A stretch of 64,000 nt of DNA from Astropecten irregularis (taxonomy: Eukaryota > Echinodermata > Asteroidea > Paxillosida > Astropectinidae): positions 15,918,499 to 15,982,498 of the forward strand of contig OZ020250.1 of assembly GCA_963971285.1 (NCBI GenBank), read 5' to 3'. Below, piece by piece: positions 45,038 through 54,800 of the stretch (position 1 is its first letter; every line of letters begins with the position of its first letter). The translations under genes and the position numbers were made by a program. The notes below the pieces were generated by a model, which ran no database searches, was not told the DNA's origin, and was given only the letters and a program-made list of their open reading frames with translations.

Positions 45038-48000
45038 GTACCTTGTCAAATTTATCAAAATTCATTTCATTGAGTCATTTGGGAACAGGTCAACTCGTAC
45101 CTACCCCAACCTTTGCCAGCTTATACCTTAAAGAGGATGTTCAACACTCACCAAACCTCGCTTTATTTCTTAGAACTATAATAATTGAATTACTTGACAT
45201 GAGAAAAAAATATTGAACACAGCAAGAGGGTGTTTTTGATGATTTTTTCTCTCGACATGCTCAACCCGCAAGCTACCCTAAAATTGAAACTGTCTGAATT
45301 TCGTCAATGGGGGCAGCAGACATTTAATGAAAAGGCGCCGTAATGTGACGTCCCTCAGATTTGTCTGCTGCCCCCATTGATGGAATTCAGACAGTTTCAA
45401 TTTTGGGGTAGCTTGCGGGTTGAGAAAAATCATCAAAAAGACTCATGTAATTTAATGATTATAGTAGTAACAAATAAAGCGAAGTTTGTTGAGTGATGAA
45501 CATACTCTTTAAGTTGGCGAAGGTACAAGTTGGCGAAAGCACAAGTTGACTCAAAAGCAGTCTTACTCTTCACCTATGTGTACATTTATTTAGCATTTGA
45601 ATTTTACTGATTGGTATAAATGTTATCCATACAAATATCACATAGATTGGATTTGACCCTATTTATTTATTTATTGGGTTTTTTTTTCATGAAACCAACA
45701 AAGATTAACCGCCATTTACATGGATTCATTATGCAAAACATTATGCACCAGTAATGATGCATGGAACAGGCTTTCGTCAGGTCCTCTAGTGAAATAACAA
45801 GAAGTTATTTCACTGCAATTGACTATTGCCAGATAATACACTTCAACTTCAAGTTCATATCCTTGAATTAGAAATGCATGACACATGTTTGATGAAACTC
45901 AATATTGTTGTTAATTTCAGGAGAATCATCAGGACTTTCCTCACAAGCTGAGCGAGACGTGCTGCCACTTGATGACAGCGTCGTGGAGAAGCTTACGGAT
46001 GGCTTCCTGCAGGCCTTCAGGCCCCATGCAGAAAGCTCCAATGCCGTTCTGGATGAACTCATGTACGTAGATTGCCATCCTTGCTTTGGCCCTCCCGATC
46101 CTACCAGAATCATGACCGAACAGCAGTTGGTCACTGTTGAGCATCCTTCTTCAGAAATGGGAATATGCTATTGATGATGATCCCAACTGCCAATTAGGGC
46201 TAGTACAAACTATCTTGTAGTCTGTCCCAAACTTTGAAGATTCATGCGCACTAAAAATGACCGTGAGACCTTAAACACCTCAGGTGAGGCTTTGCATGCA
46301 ACACTGGACAGGAGCAGTGTAGCGACTCAATGAAGAAGAGAATTCTTGTTTTGGGGTGTTTCTCTACCTTACCCCTCCTCCCATGATCCCTTCCCAAATG
46401 AATTCAACTCAAGACGGCTGAAGGCTGAAGTGCCATGCATACACCAACAAAATACCACCAAGAAGAATTTGGCTCAATATTCTGAATTCACAAGTTGTTC
46501 AAAACCTCAAGTTGGGCCCTTATTTTTGGTGTTAATATACCAGAGAATCACAGGCCCTGTTCAAACCGTCAGCTCCAACTTTTGACACCTTGGTTTAGGG
46601 TTTTGAGGTAGTGAGGTGGATACTGTGTTTTGAAAAAGAAAACGGAATTTCAACTTGTATTTTCCTGAGATGGCACTCGGAAAGTCTATTGGATGCATGT
46701 GTATTGGTAGATTCAACTTTGTGTATTAAACATATGAATGTTGACCATAACTTCTCTGTATGTAGACTGTGACATTTGAAGAATTCTGTGTTGTAATTCA
46801 TGGAAACAAAATTATTGTCTTTTTCCAGGAGAAACCAGCGGGTTCTTATTGAGACGTTAGAGCAAGAAAATGCCAAATTCCAGGAGAACAAGATAGTGTC
46901 TGAACTTGCCGAATTAGTAAGTTACATACCGGTATACAATTGCTATTGAACTTTTCCAGCCAAGCTCCACTGCACCATAAGGGGAGTCAGGTTGGCAATG
47001 CAGCCTTCCACCTCTGGCCGTGTCCTGGGTTCAAATTCAGCTCAGTACGCAAGTGGATGTGGCTTTCAGGCCCTACCTGATTCTTTTGGTTGTACCCATA
47101 CTCTGGGGTTTTACTCCCTCAGCTAAAACTGCATCTTCTTGATATCATCTTTCCAAAGAGTCTTGATCAGGCTTTTGAGCTACATTGCCTAGGCCAATTT
47201 TGAGGAATCTTTGTTTCAAATGAAAAATGATAATGATAATGATATCAATGAGTCTCCAGATACCACCCAAACCTTTCCTGGTGCAAATTTCACCATAATA
47301 TGAAATACATGTAGCCTGGTGGTTTCATTTGGGAACTCAGCATCCTGGGTGCTCTTATTACCCCCTGCGCATATTCCTGGTTATAAGATAGAGAAGACAG
47401 CCATTATGATTAAGCTCACTGGAATTTGAATTCCATTTGAAGGAAAGCTCCATTTCATTCTTAATGTATTTCAACAGTCCTTGTGATTTTGATGCTTTGG
47501 AATGAAAGATTTGAAATAAATGATTCATATAGCCAGGAAATACAAATATTAATTGCGTACTTTTTGGCCGCAATCCTGTTTTACTTGATATTGAGAGGTT
47601 TAATTTCAGGAATGCAGGTACATCTATAGATCTTGTATTAGATGCCTTTCACACTTGTTTTTAAACGAATTGTGAGTAAATCCTATGTATAAAGTAAAAT
47701 TGGATATACCCCTTTTGTATACAGATGACCGAGGCCAAAAGATACCATAGCAAATTGGTTCACTTACGGAAAGAGATGATTTCTCTTCATGACAAGTCCA
47801 CCAAATTAAAGGTACGTCGCCCAAGTCTCGGATCCTCGTTTCTTGGATTTACAACATCGGTCAATCATTGGTACTTTCTTGACACATGATAAGGAGTCCT
47901 TTTGTACTGACTCATTAGCTTGTTCTGTATTGTGGTTTTACAATACACTTTAGCTATAGAGGGCTTTGGAGTTAAACACTTTCAGTAACCTTCACTGAGA

Positions 48001-48824
48001 ATAGGAGGGTCATTCCCTCCAATGCACTCCAGCTGGAGGGTTTGGGAGTTTGACATAGGGGTTTTCGAAACGGGGGCTCAGGCTCAGGCTCCAGCTCTGA
48101 CATCCCTATGCTGAAAATACAGGTTGTGGTTTTTCACTGAAGCAGAAACTCTGTTTTCCTTTTCAAACCAGAGAATCTACTTCAGAGCCGCCACCAAATG
48201 TCTCTATTTTGATACCCGTTATTTCAAAATGGATTTTACGAAATGGAGCCGGAGCCTGAAACGGAGCCTGAGCCTCCGTTTCGAAAAGGCCCATAGTCTG
48301 CCCTTTAACCTTCACTGAGAGTAGGAGGGTCATTCCCTTCAAAACACTCCAGCTGGAGGGTTTGGCAGTTTGCAACAGTCTGCCAGTAACCTTCACTGAG
48401 AGTAGGAGGGTCATTCCCTCCAATACACTCCAGCTAGAGGGTTTGGGAGTTTGACAAAGTCTACCAGTAACCTACACTGAGAGGAGGAGGAGGGTCATTC
48501 TCTCAAATTCACTCCAGTTAGAGGGTTTTGGGCTTAATCTGCCAGTAACATTCACTGAGAGTCATTCCCTCCAGTACACTCCAGCTGGAAGGTTTGGGGT
48601 GTGATAAATTGTTCTAGTAAACTTTCACTGTGGCAAGACAATCCCGCTTTTGGTCCCAAGTGCAAATTGATTTTGAATGTGTGTATTTTCCTCTGCAGAA
48701 GCGAGCACTGAAGCTCCAGCATCACAAGATGAAGCAGAATCTACAGAAGGAGCAGCAACGAGAGCGCGAGATGGAACAGGAAAAACACCTGATTGCAAAG
48801 CCAGCCACCAAGAAGACACCTTAG
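44791..48824 (+). CDS. BLOC1S6: BLOC-1 subunit 6 (pallidin), complete 5-exon gene
   Basis: Pallidin is a coiled-coil subunit of BLOC-1, which sorts cargo from endosomes to lysosome-related organelles and binds syntaxin-13. Exons 44791-45037, 45921-46062, 46829-46916, 47725-47811 and 48699-48824 join in phases 1, 2, 0, 0 to give 229 residues (human 172). Residues 1-90 are low-complexity Asn/Ser/Pro-rich and account for most of the extra length. The conserved part begins at LPLDDSVVEKLTDGFLQAF. It continues with NQRVLIETLEQENAKF, EAKRYHSKLVHLRKEM, LHDKSTKLKKRALKLQ and the charged coiled coil EQQREREMEQEKHLIAKP. Human pallidin has LLDTLEQEISKF, EAKHYHAKLVNIRKEM, KTSKLKKRALKLQ and EREQQREKEFEREKQLTARP at the same places. 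The gene diverges from DPP8/9 with 2.5 kb between start codons. Confidence 0.96.
45132..45508. repeat. 377-bp TTAA-flanked hairpin MITE in BLOC1S6 intron 1
   Basis: TTAA at 45128-45131 and 45509-45512. The arms are about 190 bp each: AACCCGCAAGCTACCC then TAAAATTGAAACTGTCTGAA on the left, with inverse TTCAGACAGTTTCAATTTTG then GGGTAGCTTGCGGGTT on the right, and CTGCTGCCCCCATT near the apex. Distinct from family B but with the same TTAA preference. Confidence 0.88.
45921..46062 (+). CDS. BLOC1S6: BLOC1S6 coding exon 2 (residues 83-129)
   Basis: Acceptor TTAATTTCAG and donor GTACGT. Encodes LPLDDSVVEKLTDGFLQAFR, then SSNAVLDEL, matching the first conserved helix of pallidin (AVEQLAEGLLSHY, ALQELTQNQ). 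Confidence 0.93.
46829..46916 (+). CDS. BLOC1S6: BLOC1S6 coding exon 3 (residues 130-159)
   Basis: Acceptor CTTTTTCCAG and donor GTAAGT. Encodes NQRVLIETLEQENAKFQENK, then IVSELAEL, matching NQVVLLDTLEQEISKFKE of human pallidin. Confidence 0.95.
46975..47110 (+). repeat. Second tRNA-like SINE family (S2), BLOC1S6 intron 3
   Basis: GGTTGGCAATGCAGCCTTCC leads to a B-box-like GGGTTCAAATTC, then GTGGATGTGGCTTTCAGGCC. It resembles 54775-54975 read in reverse. tRNA-derived origin is inferred from the box spacing. Confidence 0.45.
47725..47811 (+). CDS. BLOC1S6: BLOC1S6 coding exon 4 (residues 160-188)
   Basis: An 87-bp phase-0 exon encoding MTEAKRYHSKLVHLRKEMIS, then LHDKSTKLK. Acceptor TATACAG, donor GTACGT. 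Confidence 0.96.
47975..48620. repeat. Minisatellite (~85-bp unit) in BLOC1S6 intron 4, split by a MITE
   Basis: About five units of AACCTTCACTGAGAGTAGGA then GGGTCATTCCCTCCAA, CACTCCAGCTGGAGGGTTTG and GGAGTTTGACA. The first unit is separated from the rest by the family A MITE at 48058-48292. Later units are shorter and more degraded. Confidence 0.88.
48058..48292. repeat. MITE family A, full copy inserted in a minisatellite
   Basis: GGGGTTTTCGAAACGGGGGC then TCAGGCTC at one end, and GAGCCTCCGTTTCGAAAAGG then CCC at the other, flanked by ATAG on both sides. Confidence 0.87.
48699..48824 (+). CDS. BLOC1S6: BLOC1S6 coding exon 5 (residues 189-229) and stop
   Basis: Acceptor CCTCTGCAG. Encodes KRALKLQHHKMKQNLQKEQQ, then REREMEQEKHLIAKP, and stops at TAG 48822-48824. 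Lys, Glu and Gln dominate, as expected for the C-terminal coiled coil. Confidence 0.96.
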   Translation, partial: KRALKLQHHKMKQNLQKEQQREREMEQEKHLIAKPATKKTP

Positions 48825-49559
48825 AGGGACAACATCATTACAATCAGGATGCCTTATAGGCATCCCTCACATGACCCTCGGGTATTCTTGGCGAGAAAGC
48901 TTCACTAAATCTGCCAAAGTCCAATGCTGTGGTGTAGTATCCACACATCACATTCTTTTGAACTTTCGCAAAGTTGGGCCAGCAAGCCCATTTATGGTGT
49001 TCTGGGCTCTCTATAGTAGTACCGTTCCTTGTCCCGCAAAATCAAGCAATGGTATGAGCAACATCTAAGCAGGTTTGGGTTGGTTAAGGTCGAGTGCAAA
49101 AATATTTGACATTTTGTTCTGTTGATTTTTGTTGAGGCTCGTTGCTTTTGAAAATGTGATGAAAATGTTATATTGGTAGTCTTAAGACTTCAAAAACATG
49201 AGTAAGCTTTCATAGAAACAACCACATCAACCAAAGCAAATTGTTGAATTTCCATTTGCCAAATAATTTCATAGCTTATGCTTCTTGGTAAAAGCAGACT
49301 GTCATTCTGTTAATTTAGCCCTCAGGCAAAGAAAAATAATGTATCACTCAAAAACAAACTAAGTAAATAGTCCAACATAAAGATATTGTGAAATAGCCTG
49401 ATAATATAATGTCAACATGTGGTTTTAAGTCCTTATTCTGGATTTTCCCAGAAATATTCATCTGAGATTTTTTCTTTTTGACCCTGAAATTGAACATTTC
49501 ATATACATGTATATGTCTTCTTTTTTGACTTTTCTTGGTTTTGTGAGTTTTGGTTTCAA
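48825..49559 (+). other. BLOC1S6 3-prime UTR and flank
   Basis: No AATAAA occurs in this stretch. The next ones are at 49635-49640, inside the adjacent transposon, and 50745-50750 beyond it. Confidence 0.5.
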
Positions 49560-50517
49560 CAGGGATGCCAATTCCGGCTTTTTCATATTTTCGGAAAAAG
49601 CCTCCGGCCGTCGGCATTTGTGGTTCGGAGCGACAATAAACACTTGCGAAATTACCGAAACTACCATTCACACATCGCTTTCCTACATGCCTGCCGCTCA
49701 ATACAGATGTAGTCCACGGTCCGTCCGAGTGCTACTTTACCGTGCATGCCACATTATCCCACATACATGTACATACATCGTACGCACGTTATGTACTGTA
49801 TACATGTTGATGTACATGATGTGTACATGTACGGAAAGCTTCCTACCGACGCACGTGGTTGAGACTTTCGCTGCACTGGTGCACTTTGCGCGGAGTACCA
49901 GTATCATGCATAGGAAATTCAATGACATGGCGTGCGCGATGATTGTTTACGTCTTACCATGGGGGAAGAAATTCTCACGCTTGTCACAGTGCGATCGTTG
50001 ATTTCGGAGGGATTTCACAATGTTTCTACTTAGCCAATAGGACAAAAATGACTGATTGTAATTCCAGTAAGATTTAGCTGCTCAGGAAAACGCGATTTTT
50101 GATACTTCGGAATTTCGGAAGGAATATTTTACAGGGATCTTGCAACTAAATTACAAGCGTACATCGGCGTAACACTCAAGCCGTGTTTTTTGCACGTGTT
50201 CGATGTCGGAATTCTTCATGTTTTTCCTTATTTTGGGGGTCACCAAAGTACGTAATTTTTTCGTGAATTAATTTATCGGAACACCGGATCCCGACCGAAA
50301 AAACTCGGTCGGGTTCCGGAACAAAAAAATCCCGAGATGACCCAGCCTTGCAGGATACATTAGGTGAGTGTTTTTAGCATGACATGTATCAATGTTATGT
50401 GTATACGTGCTTTTTTACGTCCGGTCCGCGCGCGTACGTGCGTGCGTGCATATTCGCCTACTCTATCCATTCCCCCAAAAATTCCGGCCCTGGACCGATA
50501 ACCCACTGGCATCCCTG
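49560..50517. mobile_element. 958-bp DNA transposon, CAGGGATGCCA ends, TTTCAA duplication
   Basis: TTTCAA at 49554-49559 and 50518-50523 directly flank CAGGGATGCCA and its inverse TGGCATCCCTG. The interior has CG-rich runs, several ACATGTAC blocks and a core at 50000-50250 related to 3630-3960. The 164-codon frame 49507-50001 crosses the element boundary and is not a gene. CAGGG-type ends recall hAT elements, but a 6-bp duplication is atypical. Confidence 0.8.
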
Positions 50518-50523
50518 TTTCAA

Positions 50524-51735
50524 AGAACCCTTGGTTTGATTATTTGAAACCTATTCTACGTGCATCACATTGTTCAAACGATGTGTTATGAGATCTTCCT
50601 GTGCACACAATTGTACATCTTGCCTTCCTTGATAAATTGCTTTGGTTTGACAAACTAAAATGTGATTCTGGCTCTTTTCAAAAACTTGCCATTGATGTTG
50701 TTTTTGTGATTTTAGTTTCTTCCAAGATATTATTTGTACTCGAAAATAAAGTTCAGATGGAAATTGATTTTCTTATTTTGCATTTCACTAGCTATTTGAG
50801 TCACTTTATAATTACTTGCTGCAGAATTTTACTAAAATTACATGTATATGATATTTATCATTTGAATTTTGATTTATAGGTGGTATTTAATCTGGTTTTG
50901 ATCATTTTTAATCGTGTTTTCTTTGCTAAATTGGAAGCATTTTTGAGGATAAGAATGTATTTTATGTTCGAAAATTTATTTCCTTTAATTCTGAGATTTG
51001 GGAGTTATCAGGGTTTCCCATAAATTTGGTTACTCTGGAATTATTTGCATAATTACCATTATCAGAAATTGAGTTTATTTTGTGGGTAATATTCATGAAA
51101 TGGCAATTAAAGCACAATATTATCTGAGATGAGCATGTAATCATATACTGCTGTAAATGTATGTATTTTATTTAAATCATGAAAGTCTTTGATCAAATTT
51201 ATTTCATTTTGGGTTTGGAAAAATCCTTTATTATTCATTGAGAACATTTCATATTCATGAAATTAGTTTTTGAAATTGAATAAAACTGTATATAAATCTT
51301 TAAAGTAACAACTGATCATACTCGCTTAGTTTTTGTCTTGTTTTGTTTTCTTAAGTGCAACTGCCGTAACTTTTAACCAATGATTTCTTGGTTTTATTCA
51401 TATTCTTTCAACACCTGTTAATGTATCGATCTCGTCGGCCAATCAATTTATGCCAAGTTGTAAATCACATCCGTCACGTCTGAGGTCACACTAGGTCAAG
51501 AAGTTGAATATTCAAACATTGAATATTCTCGTTCTACCATGATCCATCATAGCTTACCATTGTGTCCGTGTATTTTTGACCATTAAAATGAATGTTAAAT
51601 TCATTGTTCCGTTGAATTGAAATTAAAAAATTGAGTTTAGATTTTGTTTTCATTTTCATAGCGAATTCTTTACACCAAGGAAATAAGAATTATGCAAATT
51701 GGAAAATTTGCATATTTACAACTCAGTATTTCAAG
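50524..51735 (+). promoter_or_regulatory. BLOC1S6-LMAN1 spacer and LMAN1 promoter region
   Basis: Very AT-rich with ATTTTG and TTTAAAT runs. An AATAAA at 50745-50750 could end BLOC1S6 transcripts. The last 300 bp hold the CCAAT/ACGT pair at 51439-51480. No TATA box convincingly positioned. Confidence 0.4.
51439..51480 (+). promoter_or_regulatory. CCAAT box plus ACGT motif upstream of LMAN1
   Basis: GGCCAAT ends at 51443 and TCACGTC lies at 51474-51480, about 260-300 bp before the start codon. Vertebrate LMAN1 is induced by ER stress through CCAAT and ACGT-core (ATF6/XBP1) elements. The spacing here is longer than a canonical ERSE, so this is suggestive only. Confidence 0.3.
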
Positions 51736-51895
51736 ATGGCGACTCGCGTAGTGTCAGGTCTTCTGCTCTTTCTGTCAGCATTTTCAGCATGTTTTTCCCA
51801 ACAGCCACACCGGAGATTTGAGTACAAACACAGCTTCAAAGGGCCACACTTAATGCAAAAAGATATGAGTGTGCCCTTTTGGCAATATGGCGGAA
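51736..51895 (+). CDS. LMAN1: LMAN1 coding exon 1 (signal peptide, residues 1-53)
   Basis: ATG 51736 has a good context (AAG before, G after). The upstream open stretch in the same frame has no ATG. Encodes a signal peptide, then FEYKHSFKGPHLMQKD and VPFWQYGG, matching FEYKYSFKGPHLVQSDGTVPFW of human LMAN1. Donor GTAAGT, phase 1. Confidence 0.95.
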
Positions 51896-54800
51896 GTAAG
51901 TACAATTTTCAGTAAAATATGGTTGTGCACGATTCATGCCACTTGTCACCGTTGCACTGTCTCTATGGCACTATGCGTGTCAAGTCAACGACATTGAACG
52001 TGCCATATGGCGTTCTTGTCTAGTAGGCTATTGTTGGTACTTGTATTGTGTTGTCGAATTTTTCACAATTGTTATGTATGGAAATAGTTCTACGCTTCAA
52101 TGCATTGATAAGTTGTTTCAAAATGTAAGTCAGTCTACATGTAGGCCTAGGTGACTAGGTCTTATTATTTTTCACATGCGGGGAAATGTGGAGAATTTAT
52201 TGTGAAAACAAATCATGTGTTTGGCAAAATAACATTCATGATGTCGGTTTGGAGAGGAACCCCCAGATTTACAGTTTACAAAATATAAGTTATGTCTTTA
52301 AAATTTCATTAGCAATTAAATTTTTATTATATAGGCCTATTATTATTATTTTATTGATGATATCACAGACTTGGCTGACGGCATTGGGATGAAAAGACAA
52401 TGAGCTAGATAATAGATAATTTTTAAAGTTTAGGTTAGGATTTCAGCAAAACATCCCATGCATGAGTCAATACCTCTCTTACCTTTGCAAGGTTTCCTCG
52501 AGCCAAAAATACAATATGTTATCAAATTTAGTTGATGTGCTGTGAGCTTGTACACTGAGAGTAGGCCCCCTACTGTACATTTTTTCTCCATTCAGCAACA
52601 CTAAATAATTTTTCTAAAAATCCTGAAAATTCACAATAAAAACATTAATAGACAAATGCTCTTTTTCACCTCTTTTTTTTATTGTCAATTGAGAAGTTGT
52701 TGAAAATCTCTTAATCTAACACTGTCTAAGTCCAATCCAATTCTATAAAGTAAATGCTCATTGCTTAATGAGTTCTGGTTTTCTTGAAAACTTGGTATTG
52801 GCCTTACAAGTTACATTCTCTTTTTACAAATTTTTAGTATTGCCACTGTTGACCTTTAAAAGGGGTAGGCCAAGCCTGTCTAACCTTGGGACAGTAGATT
52901 CATATGGAGGCCATAGGCAGTTCACTAGAGCCGGCCTTCCAGCAAAATAAATACATGTACAGGTATTAAAAATAATAACATTTTATGCACACTCTGTGTA
53001 CTGGTAGGGACTAGGGAACCTTGCTACATGTATCCCTGCTGAAATCTGATGCAACGCTGTCCCTGTGGCACATTCTCTGGACTTTGTACAAAGATGGGCC
53101 ACTAAGCCTAAACGTTCATGATAGCCCAACTGTGCAAAGTCCTTGAAAATATTGTGGATATTTTGTTGAAGAACAAAGTTCGGACAAAAAAGTTGGAAAT
53201 TTGTTACATATTTTTTGATAGTAATACATGTAATTTAATAAGCAAAACTGTCATTTTAAGATACATATATCTTGATTTCAAAATGAAACAGAAAAAAGGA
53301 CTTCAGACTTAATGTGAACGCATTAGATGGCATTGTAGCAAAATTTACAATTTAAAATTGTAACTACACACTCAAAATTTAAAAGAAGAGGGGTTGCCAG
53401 CATATTGTACAATTTCATCGGAATGGGTAATATGAAAGTAAGGGCAGTTAATTATTATTGTAAAGGCAGACTAATATGATCATTATGAAGCTGCCGACTT
53501 GTAGGCTTTCAGAGAGTACATGCAAACTAGGGTGGTACCATTTCATCCAGCAATTAAGAAAAAATGAGTATTGGTTGTACCGGTACATGTAATTAATTTC
53601 ATTGGAGTTTGGCAACATACTGATGAATTTAAATATCAAGCTTGCTTTACGTGTACAACTATACATTCGTGAACATTATTGTTAGTACTTTTGTTTTCAT
53701 TTTTACATACAATTTGAATTGGACACCTGTTTCTTAATAATGAATGAATAATATTCTGGGTGATGTCATTCATTTCTTTAATCACAGGTGCATTTGCATC
53801 AGATGAACAAGTCAGAATCACCCCGTCCATACGGAGTAAAAGAGGTAAGTATATTTTGAATTCCAAATTCCAATCGAGGTCTTGGTTTAGTCGCCTTTGC
53901 CCCCGTGCATCAACTCCACCCCTCCGGCTGACCTTAGAGACCTTGGTGGTATCTTTCATCCTTTTATCTCTGTTTGTCCAAACTGATACCCATCCTCCAT
54001 CTTGCACAGCTTAATAGTGCATCTGCTGTTGTTAACCTTCAATAAATATCCTACTAGGAGCGAAACACGTCAGGCCCTCCTAACTCCAAGCATTGTTAAA
54101 AATAATTATAACATACAACTAATAAACTGCTGCAAACTGCTCATCAGCCAAAATAATGACCTGAAATATTTAAAATGCTTGGATTTGAGAAAGATCTGAG
54201 ATGAGAAAGATCCTGCTAACATTGAAATGTCAGCAAAAATAAAACACCACCAATGTAGGACTGGGTAGCTCAGTTGGTAGAGCGCCTGTACGGTAATCAG
54301 GTGGTTGCCTGTTCGAATCCCGCTCCAGTCAATTTGTCTTTGTTCACTTTTCAATAAAAATAAAACATAGGCCTATGTGTAACACGTTTTACCAGCCACA
54401 GAATTAACTAACAGACCTAATTGCATACATACAGACCCACATATTGATATTGCTATTGATTATTCAATCTAAAAACACCATGTGTGTAGTACACTTCACT
54501 TCCACTATGCACAAACCTCACAGCTGTACATATGATTATTAATTTTCATAATACCATGTGGTAGGTTGTACACCATATGGCTTATTCTCATGGTTTACTG
54601 TGAGGGGGCAATATCTACAGTATATGATGTAATAATACACTCAGGAGACCTACCGTATTCATTTTCACAGGCTATGAATAAAATTTATTGACTTGTTGAA
54701 ATTCAGATCGGTTGTACAACTAATACATGTTCAGTGTTTGGCTGTTCATTATTTGTATAATGATTATAGCCTATGACAAGCTTGTGGCCTTTTTCCAGTA

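Noticed and set aside
45038..45216. BLOC1S6 exon 1 reading on as a 141-residue single-exon protein
   Set aside because: The added part is MITE sequence, while splicing at 45037 leads in phase to conserved pallidin helices.
49507..50001. A 164-codon open frame as a novel gene
   Set aside because: It crosses the border and target duplication of the 958-bp transposon, so it cannot be an ancestral host frame.
54257..54332. A tRNA gene (A box, B box, pairing acceptor ends)
   Set aside because: At least six diverged relatives in the window share the downstream body and the anticodon and T arms do not pair well, so it is a tRNA-derived SINE head.
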